Shown: piece by piece, positions 13,601 to 25,049 of the stretch
How the letters are laid out: each line of letters opens with the position of its first letter
Numbering within the stretch: the stretch's first letter is position 1
From: Casuarius casuarius
Taxonomy: Eukaryota > Chordata > Aves > Casuariiformes > Casuariidae
DNA: 64,000 nucleotides
Reading direction: 5' to 3'
Assembly: GCA_003342895.1 (NCBI GenBank)
Contig: PTFA01000111.1
Coordinates: 2,931,607 to 2,995,606 of the forward strand
The notes under the pieces: generated by a model
What the model was told of the DNA's origin: nothing
Database searches by the model: none
Seen by the model: the letters and a program-made list of their open reading frames with translations, nothing else
Position numbers and translations under genes: made by a program

Positions 13601-16249
13601 GTTTCTTTCTGCTCGTTAAATTGATTGATTGTTACCAGATGGGCCTGAGAGATTGAAGAAGCAGGTTTTCTTTCCTTTGGACACATTACATTAACATGTT
13701 GCCCTAACATTCACATACATCCTTCAAATTCTGTCAGAGCTAATTCCCTTCAAGTTTTATATCCCCCTTTGCATCTTGGAGATGACTGAAACCCTGCTGG
13801 TTCCATCAGTGCTGTTTTCTACCACCACCTTTTTTTTTTTTTTGGCTCTCTTTCAAACTCCGCTGTCTACTCAGTTCACCAACACGGGTTAATTACAATT
13901 GGCCTCACTGTATCCTCGGGTATGAACTAACAAGGACCTAGCTGTCTCCCACTCTGCAACTCCAGTAATTATTTGCAGCTGTGAAAAGTGGATGTGAAAA
14001 TGTTGCAAAATCAGACTAATTCTCCCCAGATACACTATATAGCAATTCAGAGAAGTGAGTATAGACTATGAGGAATTCAGCTCAACTATTACAGGAAAAA
14101 GAAATAAGTGACTACTTTGTTTTTTCTGACTGCTGATCACATGAATTCCTAGATATAGCTACAGATAGAAAGATATCTGTCCATCTCTCATTTGTCTGTT
14201 AAATAGTCATTCTGGCTATACTATCAATAGCAGACTAGAGCCACCTAACCAGAAGCATGCAAATGACTCACAGAATACTTTTTCTAACTCTTTGTCACAA
14301 GTGCGTGTGCTACATGACCAACAGACATAAAACTCCCATCTCATGCTAGGGAAGCCTGATGTGATAGAGGATACTTGCATTTTTGTCAAATGACAAATGC
14401 ACTTTTAGTCACAAGACAGAGAAAGGCTGAAGCAGAAGGACAGGGAGCATATCCCAGCCAGTGGCAAAGTGCATACCCAGACAGAGCTGGGGAGTACATA
14501 GTCATAGTAAGCTATAAGGAACAGTGAGCCTATTTCATTTACAGAATCCAGCTTCTGCATCTTTCCTCTCACATTTTCAGAAGTGGAGACATGTAAATCT
14601 ATAACATTATGCAAAAACATTTCAGACCCATTGAGACAGCATCCCTCCACAGGAANCCAGAAGCATAGCTTAGCAGCAAGTAGAAGCCACAGAATGGAAA
14701 TAAATAGACAGCCAATCAGCCCGCCACTGGAGATTTTAAAAGATTATCTGAGCTTTAATATCTGTTTTCGATTTCTCTCTACATTTAGGAAGATTTTATT
14801 TATTAATAAAATATGTCCTGGTGTAGTTACACATGACACAGAAGAACAAAGTTGCAGACTCCCAGTCATAGAGAACAGGTCAGGGTACAACAGAAGAACA
14901 GGTCAGCAGATTCCATTGAACCAAAAAGAAAATGCCATGTAGGCAGAACAAAAATGTCAGCTTTTTGTGCTCAGTGCATTACAGAAATGTCTGCAAATGT
15001 TGAATGTCCCCTTTCCTTTCCTCTTTCAGACACAGTGTCTAATCCCTGTCTTCTTGGTGGGCACATCTTCTGCCTCATGTTGGAACGAGTTCAGTGTAGT
15101 GGTTTCTAACCAGAGTGAGGAATGGGGAGAAAAGGAAGGAAGAAACAAAGGGAAGGAAAATTCAGCTGTTGAGCTGCATTCCCATTTAATCCAAGCCCCT
15201 TATCATTTTTCATCATAAGCCAGACTCTTAGCATAGTCTCCTGTTATTTCCTTCTAATTCTTCAGTGCTGTTCGAATTACAGATCTGCATTTGGAAACCC
15301 AGTGTGTCCATACAACGGCTTGCTAAAATACAAGATGTAAAGCTGCAGTCTAGCTGTTCATCATGTTAACTTAAAAACTAAACTCCAGATTTTGTTGGTT
15401 TTGTGGCCTGCAAATAATACCCTGTTTGAAAGTGTGCTGCTTGAGCATGGAAATAAGCTGTGATCAGTTCCCACCCAGGTGCTCTTCTTTGCTCAGATAT
15501 ACAGAGCCAAGAGAAGAACATACCAGTACCTACACCCAGAAATCAAGCGATACATCCTCTGTTTTTCCCCCAGGAGGCATGTGGGGTTCAAAATGGACAC
15601 CAGAAAGGAGCAGAGACTCAGAATATTAGACCTAGCTATCCAGATAGTATATATGGCCCAGTAAGTAGCCAAAGCCTGGGCAGGCCTGTGAGCCACAGAA
15701 ACCATTCTGAATCCCTGCCTTTGGGCCAGCTCCCTTTCTTCCAAATGTAATAGCCACAGCATATGCTTGCCCTAGGAACAACAAAGCAGATGTAACTTAA
15801 AACATTAACCAATCTTTTAGGGACCTTCCCTGACTCCTAATGCCATTAAGCTGATAAAATATGCTTCTTTCATACCAGGTGGCACTGTGTGGAAAGCTCA
15901 TTACATTACTCCAGTATTCCAACCAAAGGACTCTGGAGGTTGTTTCAGAAGAGGAATTTGCCCATGTTTCGGGGATGGTATAACCCATCATGACCCTCCC
16001 TTGCTGTTTGATCTCTCACAAGACCCTTCAGAGGCCCATCCTCTATCAGCTGACACCGAGCCCTTGTTTGACACCATTATAAGGAGAATAGGAAACGCTG
16101 TAGAAGAGCATCGTAAGACGCTGACTCCAGTCCCACAGCAGCTGTCTCATTACAATAATATGTGGAAGCCATGGCTGCAGCCATGCTGTGGGACATTCCC
16201 ATCCTGTTGGTGTGATAAAGAAAGCAACAAGGCAGAGGATATACTTTAA
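1487..16249 (+). CDS. ARSH: Arylsulfatase, ARSH-like (3' part of gene, four exons)
   Basis: C-terminal 263 or so residues of a type I sulfatase, spliced from 1487-1621, 5750-5912, 6908-7029 and 15879-16249. All junctions are AG/GT and the phases agree (1, 2, 1). The protein shows SDHGG (the calcium-site Asp of the family), then GGWNGIYKG and [16 protein letters not shown], which carries the active-site lysine of the STS group, then [17 protein letters not shown] and WKPWLQPCC. The formylglycine CxPSR exon lies before the window. Family knowledge: these enzymes cleave sulfate esters in the ER, Golgi or lysosome; the natural substrate of ARSH is unknown. Paralogue choice: [23 protein letters not shown] and CDKE near the C-terminus fit remembered human ARSH best. 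However, in human the sulfatases nearest GYG2 and convergent with it are ARSD and ARSL, so the paralogue name is only moderately sure. No frameshift or stop is seen, so the visible part appears functional. It converges on GYG2. Confidence 0.85.
2963..3060. repeat. (CTA)n / (TAC)n microsatellite
   Basis: Imperfect trinucleotide array, mostly ctactacta with interruptions (attataatcaatc, attctatta, atgctacta). It lies in an intron. Confidence 0.85.
3108..3123. repeat. Poly-C homopolymer (16 C)
   Basis: Uninterrupted run of 16 cytosines, 48 bp after the CTA array. The length is likely variable and prone to sequencing error. Confidence 0.9.
5750..5912 (+). CDS. ARSH: Arylsulfatase exon B ([16 protein letters not shown])
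   Basis: 163 bp after a long pyrimidine tract and cag at 5747-5749; donor AG|gtgcaa at 5913. It continues the Gly codon and encodes [16 protein letters not shown], then [14 protein letters not shown] and PQD, ending two bases into an Arg codon. The Lys of GGK corresponds to the catalytic lysine of the STS group. Confidence 0.9.
6908..7029 (+). CDS. ARSH: Arylsulfatase exon C ([13 protein letters not shown])
   Basis: 122 bp, acceptor ccaccag, donor ACA|gtgagt at 7030. It completes the Arg codon and encodes [32 protein letters not shown] and QKD, ending one base into a Ser codon. RVIDGxxLLPLL and FHYC are standard in the STS/ARSD/ARSL/ARSH group. Confidence 0.9.
7732..7736. repeat. Target-site duplication, left of LTR
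   Basis: atcag, directly before the LTR's TGT; matched by the copy at 8693-8697. Confidence 0.75.
7737..8692 (-). mobile_element. Solo LTR of an endogenous retrovirus
   Basis: 956 bp, starting TGTCCCGAT and ending TTCGCCACA, so it begins TG, ends CA and has imperfect terminal inverted repeats (TGTcccGA / TGTggcGA). It is flanked by identical 5-bp direct repeats, atcag, at 7732-7736 and 8693-8697. Minus orientation is suggested by an AATAAA on the minus strand near 7830 and a TATA-like gctataatt on that strand near 8085. No internal retroviral genes remain, so this is a recombined solo LTR. The 5-bp duplication fits ERVL- or alpha/ERVK-like elements (inference). It lies antisense to the host gene. 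Confidence 0.75.
8693..8697. repeat. Target-site duplication, right of LTR
   Basis: atcag, directly after the LTR's terminal ACA. Confidence 0.75.
9191..9272. repeat. 41-bp tandem duplication containing a palindrome
   Basis: Two identical 41-bp units (9191-9231, 9232-9272), each beginning tactttctgatacc. Each unit contains an imperfect 25-bp palindrome with CTGATAC and GTATCAG arms around an AT-rich centre. Confidence 0.9.
9361..9385. repeat. (AC)n microsatellite
   Basis: Short AC run with one interruption (acat) in the intron. Confidence 0.85.
10885..11065. promoter_or_regulatory. Intronic CpG island, possible alternative promoter
   Basis: GC-rich, CpG-dense block in otherwise AT-rich intron. 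It contains two 21-bp near-repeats, both with gccaaccgcc, at about 10984-11025, and a Myb-type TAACGG near 11033. A plausible plus-strand donor (AAAT|gtaagg) lies at 11221. No TATA box and no convincing open frame are seen. It could drive an internal sulfatase transcript or a non-coding RNA; the island is seen directly, the role is inferred. Confidence 0.5.
11985..12240 (+). mobile_element. CR1 LINE, 3' end fragment
   Basis: Matches the well-known avian CR1 3' end: acaggaagttccatctgaac, cacaggttgcccagagaggt, gagcaggggggttggactag, gatgatctccagaggtgcct and caacctcaaccattctgtga. It ends with the usual tgtgat tail. It is 5'-truncated, as most avian CR1 copies are, and lacks coding capacity. Confidence 0.93.
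13065..13135. repeat. AT-rich low-complexity tract
   Basis: Runs of A, then tatatata-type sequence, ending in a short hairpin tatctta-tgg-taagata and a following atatctta repeat. Confidence 0.7.
15879..16249 (+). CDS. ARSH: Arylsulfatase terminal coding exon
   Basis: 371 bp, acceptor cataccag, stop TAA at 16247-16249. It encodes [54 protein letters not shown] and [20 protein letters not shown], followed by a short polar tail. The Cys-rich end matches the family's usual C-terminus, so the gene is complete at this side. It is separated from exon C by 8.85 kb. Confidence 0.92.
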
Positions 16250-16752
16250 CACCAAAATCAAAGAAGGACTAGCTCTGAAAAAAGAAAAAAAAAAGGAAAT
16301 AGTTTTCACATTCAAATTACTTCAATCTAAATACAGAGATCTGGTTCAAATTACACTGGAATAAGTGAAAGGGACATTTCTGATGCCTTTTGTTCAGCTT
16401 TTTCAATAAGCCTGTAGTTGAAAAAAGACAAAAACCTCTCCGAACATATTCTGCCTAAGGGTCACCTGTATAATCTGTCCCCCAAGTGCATCATTCTGGA
16501 TTAAGTGCCCAGATAGTGAACCAGAATTTCTTTCCTTGCTGATTTTAAATTCAAGTAAGTTATTGATGATAGCAGATCAAACCTTAAGGACAACTGTTTA
16601 TACAGGTAATATGCTTGTTAAGGCAACAGGCCTGAGCCCAGGAGGAGATGCCACTTCAGGCTGTTTCTTTTTACTATAAAAACTGTCTTGTATATAAAAA
16701 CACAATTGTGCATTTGGTTTGGAAACATACCAAAACACGTTAGCCTCTAAGA

Positions 16753-16758
16753 AATAAA
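16753..16758 (+). terminator. Candidate arylsulfatase poly(A) signal
   Basis: First AATAAA after the sulfatase stop codon, about 500 bp downstream. A second lies near 17110. Which one is used cannot be decided from sequence. Confidence 0.35.
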
Positions 16759-19700
16759 CATTTACTAGACATGGACACCTACTGATTGACAGCAATCTTT
16801 TGCCTCATCTATGCATTTGTTTACATGCCTCATCAGTACAGTTATTTGTCAAAGTAAGAATTCCCAGGAAAAACTGAACTGACGAATATGTTTAAAATTT
16901 GGGTAGCTAAAGTTACAATCTCAAGTTCAGCACTTCAGTGTCTAGCTATTCTAAAGTGCTAAACCACAGCAATTACTACTGACATACATTTTCCATATTG
17001 ACTTCAGCCCTCTCACTTGCAGGAGCGCTGAAAATCATCATCCAGGAGGATATGACCAGCCACCTTGACAAGATTCCTCCCAAATTTCACAATCAGTGAG
17101 ATTAATTCAATAAACTGCGAGTCCTACTTTAGTGATAACATTCCTGATTTCATGACAGCTAATTTGCCCCACAAAAAATGGGCTTTGTTTTGGAAGACAG
17201 CAGTCTGGTTTCAGTAGAAGGTGTTAAAAAGTAAAATCACTGCACACACTAATCACTTCAGTGTATAGGTCATACTCTACAACCCACACAAGTGTCAGCA
17301 CTCTGTGCAGTCATTAGGGAAAGGTAGGGAAATAAAATATCTAATCCTCTCTTGCTGCCTTCAGGTTAACTAAATTCATCTCGCTATATATAATTCTAAC
17401 CATGTTCTTGCAGGGTTTTTGTGTCTAATCCCATTTTTAAGCAGAGGTTCCTATATTTTCTGCTTCCAGTGACTTGTGTGCCAGAGGGTTGGATTCAAAC
17501 TTCAAACAGGGCCTCCTGAACGGTGGCTGTTCACTCCTACCACATAACTAAAGGTCGACAGGTAACAAGGGAAGGCAGGAGCAGCACAGCAGATGCTTTA
17601 GGTGACTTGTTTCCTTGAACTTTTAGCAGTAATTTCAAGCAAGCTCCTGGCTTGCACCCCCTCTTTGATATTTCACTTCTCCCACCACGTTATTTTGTTC
17701 TAAACAGCACAGGTTGTGACCACGGTGTAGGATCAAATACAAGTCTCCAAAAAGCTAAATGGGCATTTCTTTAAGTTATTTCCTGTACTACCTTCCCTCT
17801 GACTAAAAGCTCACCATGCAAATTATGTGGAAATTATTCCACATAGATCAAAGGGCTAATGTGACAACCAATAGAACAGATTAATGTCAGACCTGACAGA
17901 AGTCTCTAAGAATGCATTTTTTCTTACTACCTGATAGCATTTAAATCTACTCAACTTTGCTAAGAACTTGTCAGAAGATGTGACATATTCTGTGGCTGAC
18001 AGGGATTAAAACCAGAGCAGCTGCCTTTCACTGGTTTCACAGAAAAGGGAAGTAGCATAGAAGACCATTAATTTGAAAGCCAGTTTGGCCAATTCAGAAA
18101 TGGAGAGAAATGTTATTGCTCAGTGGGGAACCAAGGCAGAAGTTCTTTTCTGCAGTCACGCCAGTCTGTTAGGTAACATCTATACTGTCAGTTGAGTGTN
18201 AGCCTATTCTCAGATCAGCTTCCCCCCTGCACACACACACAGTTTATACACATGTACATGCCCAGTCACAGACTAGGCCCTGATTAAAGAGTTTACCAGA
18301 TGACAGGAGGGTGTTCAAGCACCCACACAGCATCTAAGCATAGATCCAAACTCCTGTTAATAGGCTGGAAAGCTCAGTGTACTAGCAAAAAGCCTGAACT
18401 CTGTTTGAACAGGGTGAATGTTTTCCATCCAGGTTGAAAGCCAGACGAAGAACTAGCAATGTGAAGAGGGTGCACACAGATTGGCTTATACCAAGTCCCA
18501 TCACTCAAGCCTGCCCATAGAGACATAAAAACTCCTGCGGGAGGTCCAAATCCTGCCCTCAGCACTGACAGTGACATTTGGCCAACGGNAAGTGTAAAGG
18601 GCACTTGAGTATCAAGGACTTAGGTGCTGAAATAGATTTGAAAAGAAAGAATCACCCTGTAAAAAAGTAAACATTAAACATTTGTACAACACCTCATTCT
18701 TCTGAAAGGTGAATTTGTTCAGCTGTCACACAGTCAGATGCTAAGGACTCATGTGAATGTACATGTTGTTTTCCTGACACCCAAATACAGGTGATTTCAC
18801 CTTGGCTGGCATCTGTGGAAAGCTACAGGGGCTGGGGGTTGCAGGGGCAGGCCTGGCAACATACAGTAACTGCCACTTGTCAAATCACTGCTAGAGAGCT
18901 CAGCCAGACATCGAGAAAGGGGCTGTCCCCATACAAAGACACAAAGGTCAGGCATTTCACAGAGATGTAATTAGCAGATGACAAGGAGAACAAAGTAATG
19001 GGAATCACCAAATCAGATGCACAATTTCATTACAAAGCATAACCCGCTCTCCCAAAAAAGCCAAACCCAAGCAAACTATTAGGAATATTTTCAGTCCTAA
19101 ATTCCATTCACCAGCTAAAGCTGGTGAATTTTAAAAGAATCAAATTTTCAGTTTTTGAGGAGATAGTGGTAAGCAGGGAAAGCTGGTAAACTGCTTTACC
19201 TAAGTTTCCTGCAAATCCCAGCCATGGAGTGGGTTGCTGATCTCTTCCTCTTCATGCATATTAACCAGAGCATGCCTGTTCTGCATAACTAATTATTATG
19301 ATCTCCTGGGGAATGTGTATTTCCCATAAACTAGGTGAATCTGACTCTGCACTTTAGAGTTGTCCAGAGTGCACACTTCTGCATAAAGTGCATAATGCAT
19401 AAAAAGCTTTTACAAAAACTGTCTGCATTTGAATAATACAGGGAAAAAAACCTCCTAAGTGTTTCCTAGGTTTGCTTGAAAAATCATCTATAATAAGCTT
19501 TTTCAAAAAATTATAAAGATAAAAAGTTAAATGAAGCACTTGCTCCCTCCCTTCCCCTATGCCCTTGTTTCTCCCTTTGTGGGGCAAAACCTATCACCAC
19601 ATAAAATCACCTGTCGAGAAAACCGAAGACAACTGGCAAACCTCCAAGACAGTGTTAACCATAGGAGAATGTGCCCACACATGGTTAGATATAGACACCA

Positions 19701-20220
19701 TAAAGAAGGAAGCAACACTCTGTAACAAATGAAGTTTGTTTTTATTGAAAGAGCTGTGGCTGAATTGTATAAATGTTTGACATTCATGTCTTATGAAGCT
19801 GATGTCCAGCTGAATGTTTTGATCATTATTAAATGACATTTAGAATCACTACATTACACTGAGTCAAAGTAAAAAGTCGCACAGCGGTGAGAAATAAACT
19901 TCTAAGGATACCTTGCTTCACCATGTTTAAATACTGCAGACATGTCGATTTGCTCTTTTCTGGGACCCACTGGAATGCCAGTGCACAGGGTCCCATCTTT
20001 TGGGAAAGCAAAATAATTATGTACCAGATAAAAGGAGAAAGGTAGTTTGAGCTCAGAGTTTATCCAGCCTGAATTTTCCTGGGAACTGCCTGTATATTCA
20101 CAGCATTTACATAACTGCCCCCACCCCAAAAAGGGGGATTTGGGAGGGTCTCCTTTGTTACTTCAAATTTTGAAGAAGTAAAATCAAAATCTTTAGCTCA
20201 AAGCCAGACTGCAAGTTTAT

Positions 20221-20237
20221 ATACACACACACACACG
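20221..20237. repeat. (CA)n microsatellite
   Basis: Short run of alternating A and C followed by gcatatatg. Confidence 0.8.
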
Positions 20238-23200
20238 CATATATGTGAACAAGTTTCTAAATTGATCCAATAAGTTGAACTGAATAAAATTGGATGTTTT
20301 TGGTAAAATATCTTTACTATTATGTTACTTCAAAACAACTTTGTAAAAATCAAATTTATTAAAAAACCTAGTTTCTTGTTGCTTTACTATATTGTAATAC
20401 TTTTCTTTTTTGAAGGCAAAAAAAAAAAAACCAAAAAACACATTTCTAAGGTAAGTGGGATATTTCAGGTTCTGGACGGCCCTGGCTTCTTTTCTGCCAT
20501 TTGTATAAAAGCTGTAAGTAAAATGATTTGAAAGACAAATAATTTAAGGAGTTTTCAAGAAAAATACATCTTGCAGCTGAACAAAACTTATAGCAGATAC
20601 CCACTGACCACATACAATCACTCTTGCTCCAAATGAAGTAATATCATTTTCAAACAAAAGCTCTAAAATAAGGATTGCTCTTTAGCCACATTATTGTATT
20701 TCTTTTCTACAGTATTTCAATAATGAATATTAACATTTATATTAAATAATACTAATAGGCTTTGAAAATCATAGTTTTCTAGGCCTAAAATAAAACAAAT
20801 CCCCTTACCATACGCATTCACTAAACTTTTTGTTTTCCAGCTGTAACTTGGTTTCTGACATTACACATTTAAAAGGCAACCACCTACAGTTTATCTTAAT
20901 GCGTTTAGGGAACACATGCTTTTCCAGGGCAGTTAACATCACACTGCCCTGACATGTGAATTGTATTAAAAATAATCAACAAAACAGAGCATGGCTTTCT
21001 TAATTATTTTTTCTTCCACTTTCTGAGAGTTTAAAGGCTGTTTACAACAGCTAAAGTAAAATTAAGGTAAATTCTTGGAACTGTGGGTTTTTTTTCTTTT
21101 TCTCCTGTATTCATAGTATGCCATTGCTAGTCTTTTTCCAGTTAGCCTTTATGATTTTAAAATAAATTATATATCATGCTAATTTTTTAAACTAGCTTTG
21201 CTATATGATATGCTGTTATTATAACCTATTGAAAGTTTATACCAAGATGCAAGATAACTGCTTGAGTGTCACCTTTTTTAATTGTCAGCACTAAAGACTT
21301 ATTTATGAGCCAGCCAAGTTAGGATGAACAGAATTTCACCTGAAGCATTCTGCAACCAATACACTAAAAAATGCAGAGTATTTCAATGACTAGTATTAAA
21401 TATCCTACAAAAATACTGGTCAATTAATAATTGATTCCTGTGCATTTTATTTCATTTATAGAGCTGATTAAAAGAAAAAAAAAACATACAGAAATTAAAA
21501 AACACCACCATGATAAAAAAGAAAACTGAGACAAAAGGAAACAGAAATGTATAAATCATTTTCTTTAATAAACAGAGCTAAATACTCTCACACAAAGGTG
21601 AAATTATTAGAGATGTAAATTAGAAAAACAGGCTCATGTTATTATCAAAGTCACATGAATTAAAACAGCTTAGGAAAACAATAGGTTCAGATCTATTAAG
21701 GAACAAACAGGCATGCTGTAGACTTGTTTCTGTAGACCAAGTATACATTTTCAGAAGCATGAAAATGTATAAAGTCACCTGCTATTAATGTAATTTTCCA
21801 TTCCTGGCAGAAAAATCAAGGTAGAGAAATAACTAAACATTTTTTCAAATCCCAGCCGTACAAAACATAACTAATACGCACTGACTAAACTAGAAACACA
21901 AAGAAAACTCTCTTCTGCTTTCCCAAGAACATCCAATTGCAAAGGCCTTCACATGACACCTGGCAGCAAGTAAAGAGATGTTTCAAGAACAGNAGTCTTC
22001 CCTTCCTGTAGACTAGCAAAGTGCAGTAACCCACTCATCTAAAATTTTCAAGAATTTTCTTTGTGGCACACCCACGCTATCTCCTGTTTATACATGAACA
22101 GCACCCCATAAAATTGTTGTACTGCAAATGAAATTACCCTCTAAGTCTAGCTGGAAATAACTCTCTTAAGCACATGAGAGAAGGAGAGAGAATCAGCAGG
22201 TTTTCGTTTAAACACAAGTTATCCTCTTTAAATACAAAAGAAGTCAAGAAGTCTGCCACACACACACCAACAGCTCAGGGTTTGTCCTTTCAAAAATCCT
22301 CCTGGTTCCTTCTCACATCACTAGGGCTTAAACAACAGTGACAAAACACAAAATCGCACACACACACCAGACAGTACAAGATATTTTGTGATACTCATTT
22401 TGTCTCTGCAACTTTTTATCTTACAACATTTAATTGAGCAGAGACATAGTGATTGCTCTACAGGGCCTTCCGAATTGCCAAAGTGAAAATGTCTGGTTTA
22501 AGGAGGAATCACACATCCGAAATTCTGCATTTCTTAACTTTCTTTACTCTAAAAATACCTGGGACTACACCATAATTTAATGTGGAAGAAATTCTAGCTG
22601 AAGTTGAGTAAGGTGTACTTCCAAGTAATTTTTGACTTAGCAACATGCTACCCATAATACCCTCCAAACCTGCTTGTGGCCCCAAGAAGATTTCAAATGA
22701 GGCCTGCAAGAACTAAACATTACTGCCCAAAGCACAGCACTTGCAACTTCTGGATTTAATTCAAAGCATTCTCCCTTCTCACTATCTGGTGACAACAGTG
22801 TTGTGCTAGAATCCACTGGGAGACCACATTTAACTATTTCAACAGACTTCTTTACGTGAAGACCTACTGCACACAAACTTCGTTGGGTCTTGAAACTACT
22901 GCTATGCTTTTCCATAAACAAACCAACTGGTGTTCTACTAATTCAAGAGAGATTCTAAAGCTTATGAGTGTCTGTAAAAATAATTATAACTCACACCTTT
23001 TAATTCTGCTCAGCTGGCAGTGCTAATGTCACAAATGCAATTTAGTAAAATTGAAAGGTATATTAAAGTAACCACTCAGTCAAGAATAATACTCCCTGGC
23101 ACAACAAAACAAAATCTCTAACCTTGCATCATCTGATGGGCACATGACTTTATATGTCAATTTCTACTTTATTTCCATGAATTCAAGGAAATAAAATAAT

Positions 23201-24887
23201 TCCAGAGCTATACGTTATATTAGCACAACTAACTTTGGTGCAAGGACTTGCTAATCATTAATCTTACTGTATTTCTCTGCAAAACACTGCACAGTTCACA
23301 CACAATATCATTTTACATCTTCATACTTTCAAGTGTATTCCATGACTGCTCCTTTCACTTAAATATTTTACAATAGCATGCCTATTCTAAAACCTTTCAG
23401 TTAATGATTTGAAGTCAGTAATTTTCTCTCTTAATCTAATTAACATGCCCAGTAAAAAACAGTAATTACTATAAAAAGTACAGCTGCATGAAGCATTAGT
23501 TCACACTGTTGACTGGCATTTTAAACAGTCTTCAAGCTGTTTGAATTATATTAGCAGCAATTCTTAGAAAAACTAAGAACTTTTGCAGAAGCACATAAAT
23601 TATTTCTCTAAGAGACAGGGATGGTTAGCCCAGACCAAATGCCACATGTGTACGAGTACACTGCAGCTGGTATACTGCAATCTCTGCATAGGCANGTTGT
23701 GCCGTACAAAAACAGGAGGTGGAGTGCACCTACCGTGTTAGCATGCAAAGGTTAGCTTCCCAGGAAAAGTGAATTAACAAGAGTCCCGTTATGATCAATG
23801 GAGAAATGAGATGAATCATTTGCTGGGCATTTCTTTTAGCATTTCTCTTTCACTTGTTTGTTACATTTGCTGAGATTAGTCAAATCTAAATACCCAAATT
23901 CACAAAGCAATCCCCCATAAGTATAATTAATGTAATGGAGGCTCATCAATAGATTTTTCTGGAACTATACTCACCAACGTATTGGTTCCCAAACGCAGCT
24001 ATTCTTTAGAAGATTGTTTAAAGGGCCTATTTACTAAAACAAGTACCAACTGTGTTTTCAGTTGTACTCCAACTGGCTGCAATATGGTGCAACTCTGTTA
24101 AATGAGAATAGTGCCTTTATGAACTGCAGTTTGGAGTATTGTAAACAAATATAAAGCACCAGAAAGTTTACACCACAGTGACAGCATTTCTTCCTCTGAC
24201 TATGCCACTCTGAATATGCAAGTAGAGCTAACATATACACAAAACCAACAATATCCTATAGTGATGATATAAAAGGTTGACATACATGATCTGTCTATTT
24301 TAAGAGTTTTAGACCACTCTTAATCATCCTGGTGCTTGATCAACTTCCATATAAAACAGGGAGAATGTCCACTAGTGATCTCAGACAAAAAGTCCTAATT
24401 TCCTCTAATTCTAATTATACTTAAATGAACGAGTTTTGTCGCTGACTCCTATAAGGCCAGGATTTTATCTCCTCACTCATTTTTCTCTCACATGAAAGTC
24501 TACATCATGTTTGCCTTTGGATTCGTTAACTTGGTTTCAGAAAAAAAGATTTTAACTCAAAAAAGTTTTTGTAGCATCTTCTCAGTGGACCATTACTAAA
24601 GAACACTGTGGGGAGGAGGCGGGGAGAATGATAAATATGAGACTTTCAAATTCAGAGGATATCACTTCTGCATTATACTTTAGTAGGCACTATGGAGAAC
24701 AATAAAGTTGAGGCACACAAAACAGTTAAAAAACAGCAGTCTGTATCTGCTCATCTTCTCTCAAAATATATAATGACCCATATCTACCTTTAACTTTAGT
24801 GTCAAATAAACTACGAAGAAAACCAAATATCTAAGGACTGCATTTATACGAGAGACATAGATGATGGCCATCACAGTACACTTCATC

Positions 24888-25049
24888 TTAATATAAAAAT
24901 GCGTCCAACTTCCTTTTGATATGTTCAAAAGCATCTTTCCCCATATAGTCCATTCGCCCTTCCTCCCATTTTCTCCGTTCATCTTCTGCACTTGGTTCTT
25001 CTGGCTTGAGGTGAATAGACAGCTCTGAAACAGCATATGTAACCTCATT
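24888..25049 (-). CDS. GYG2: GYG2 exon 8, glycogen-synthase-binding tail
   Basis: 162 bp, residues 325-377, stop TAA at 24890-24888; acceptor cttcccacag. It encodes [36 protein letters not shown] and KRKLDAFLY. The motif is the conserved glycogenin C-terminus that binds glycogen synthase. Confidence 0.95.
   Translation of the reverse strand, partial: NEVTYAVSELSIHLKPEEPSAEDERRKWEEGRMDYMGKDAFEHIKRKLDAFLY

Larger units (their letters stand above)
7030..15878. other. Arylsulfatase final intron (8.85 kb)
   Basis: Joins exons C and the terminal exon in phase 1. Contents in order: solo LTR 7737-8692, 41-bp tandem duplication 9191-9272, AC repeat 9361-9385, CpG island about 10885-11065, CR1 3' end 11985-12240, and an AT-rich low-complexity tract at 13065-13135. 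No internal sulfatase exon is needed for frame or seen. Confidence 0.75.
16250..24887. other. Intergenic region between convergent genes
   Basis: 8.6 kb, AT-rich, no recognisable exons, RNA genes or named repeats apart from a CA run at 20221-20237. It must contain the 3' UTRs of both convergent genes. Minus-strand AATAAA candidates for GYG2 are near 23170, 21446, 20356 and 19742; none lies close to the GYG2 stop. Confidence 0.6.
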
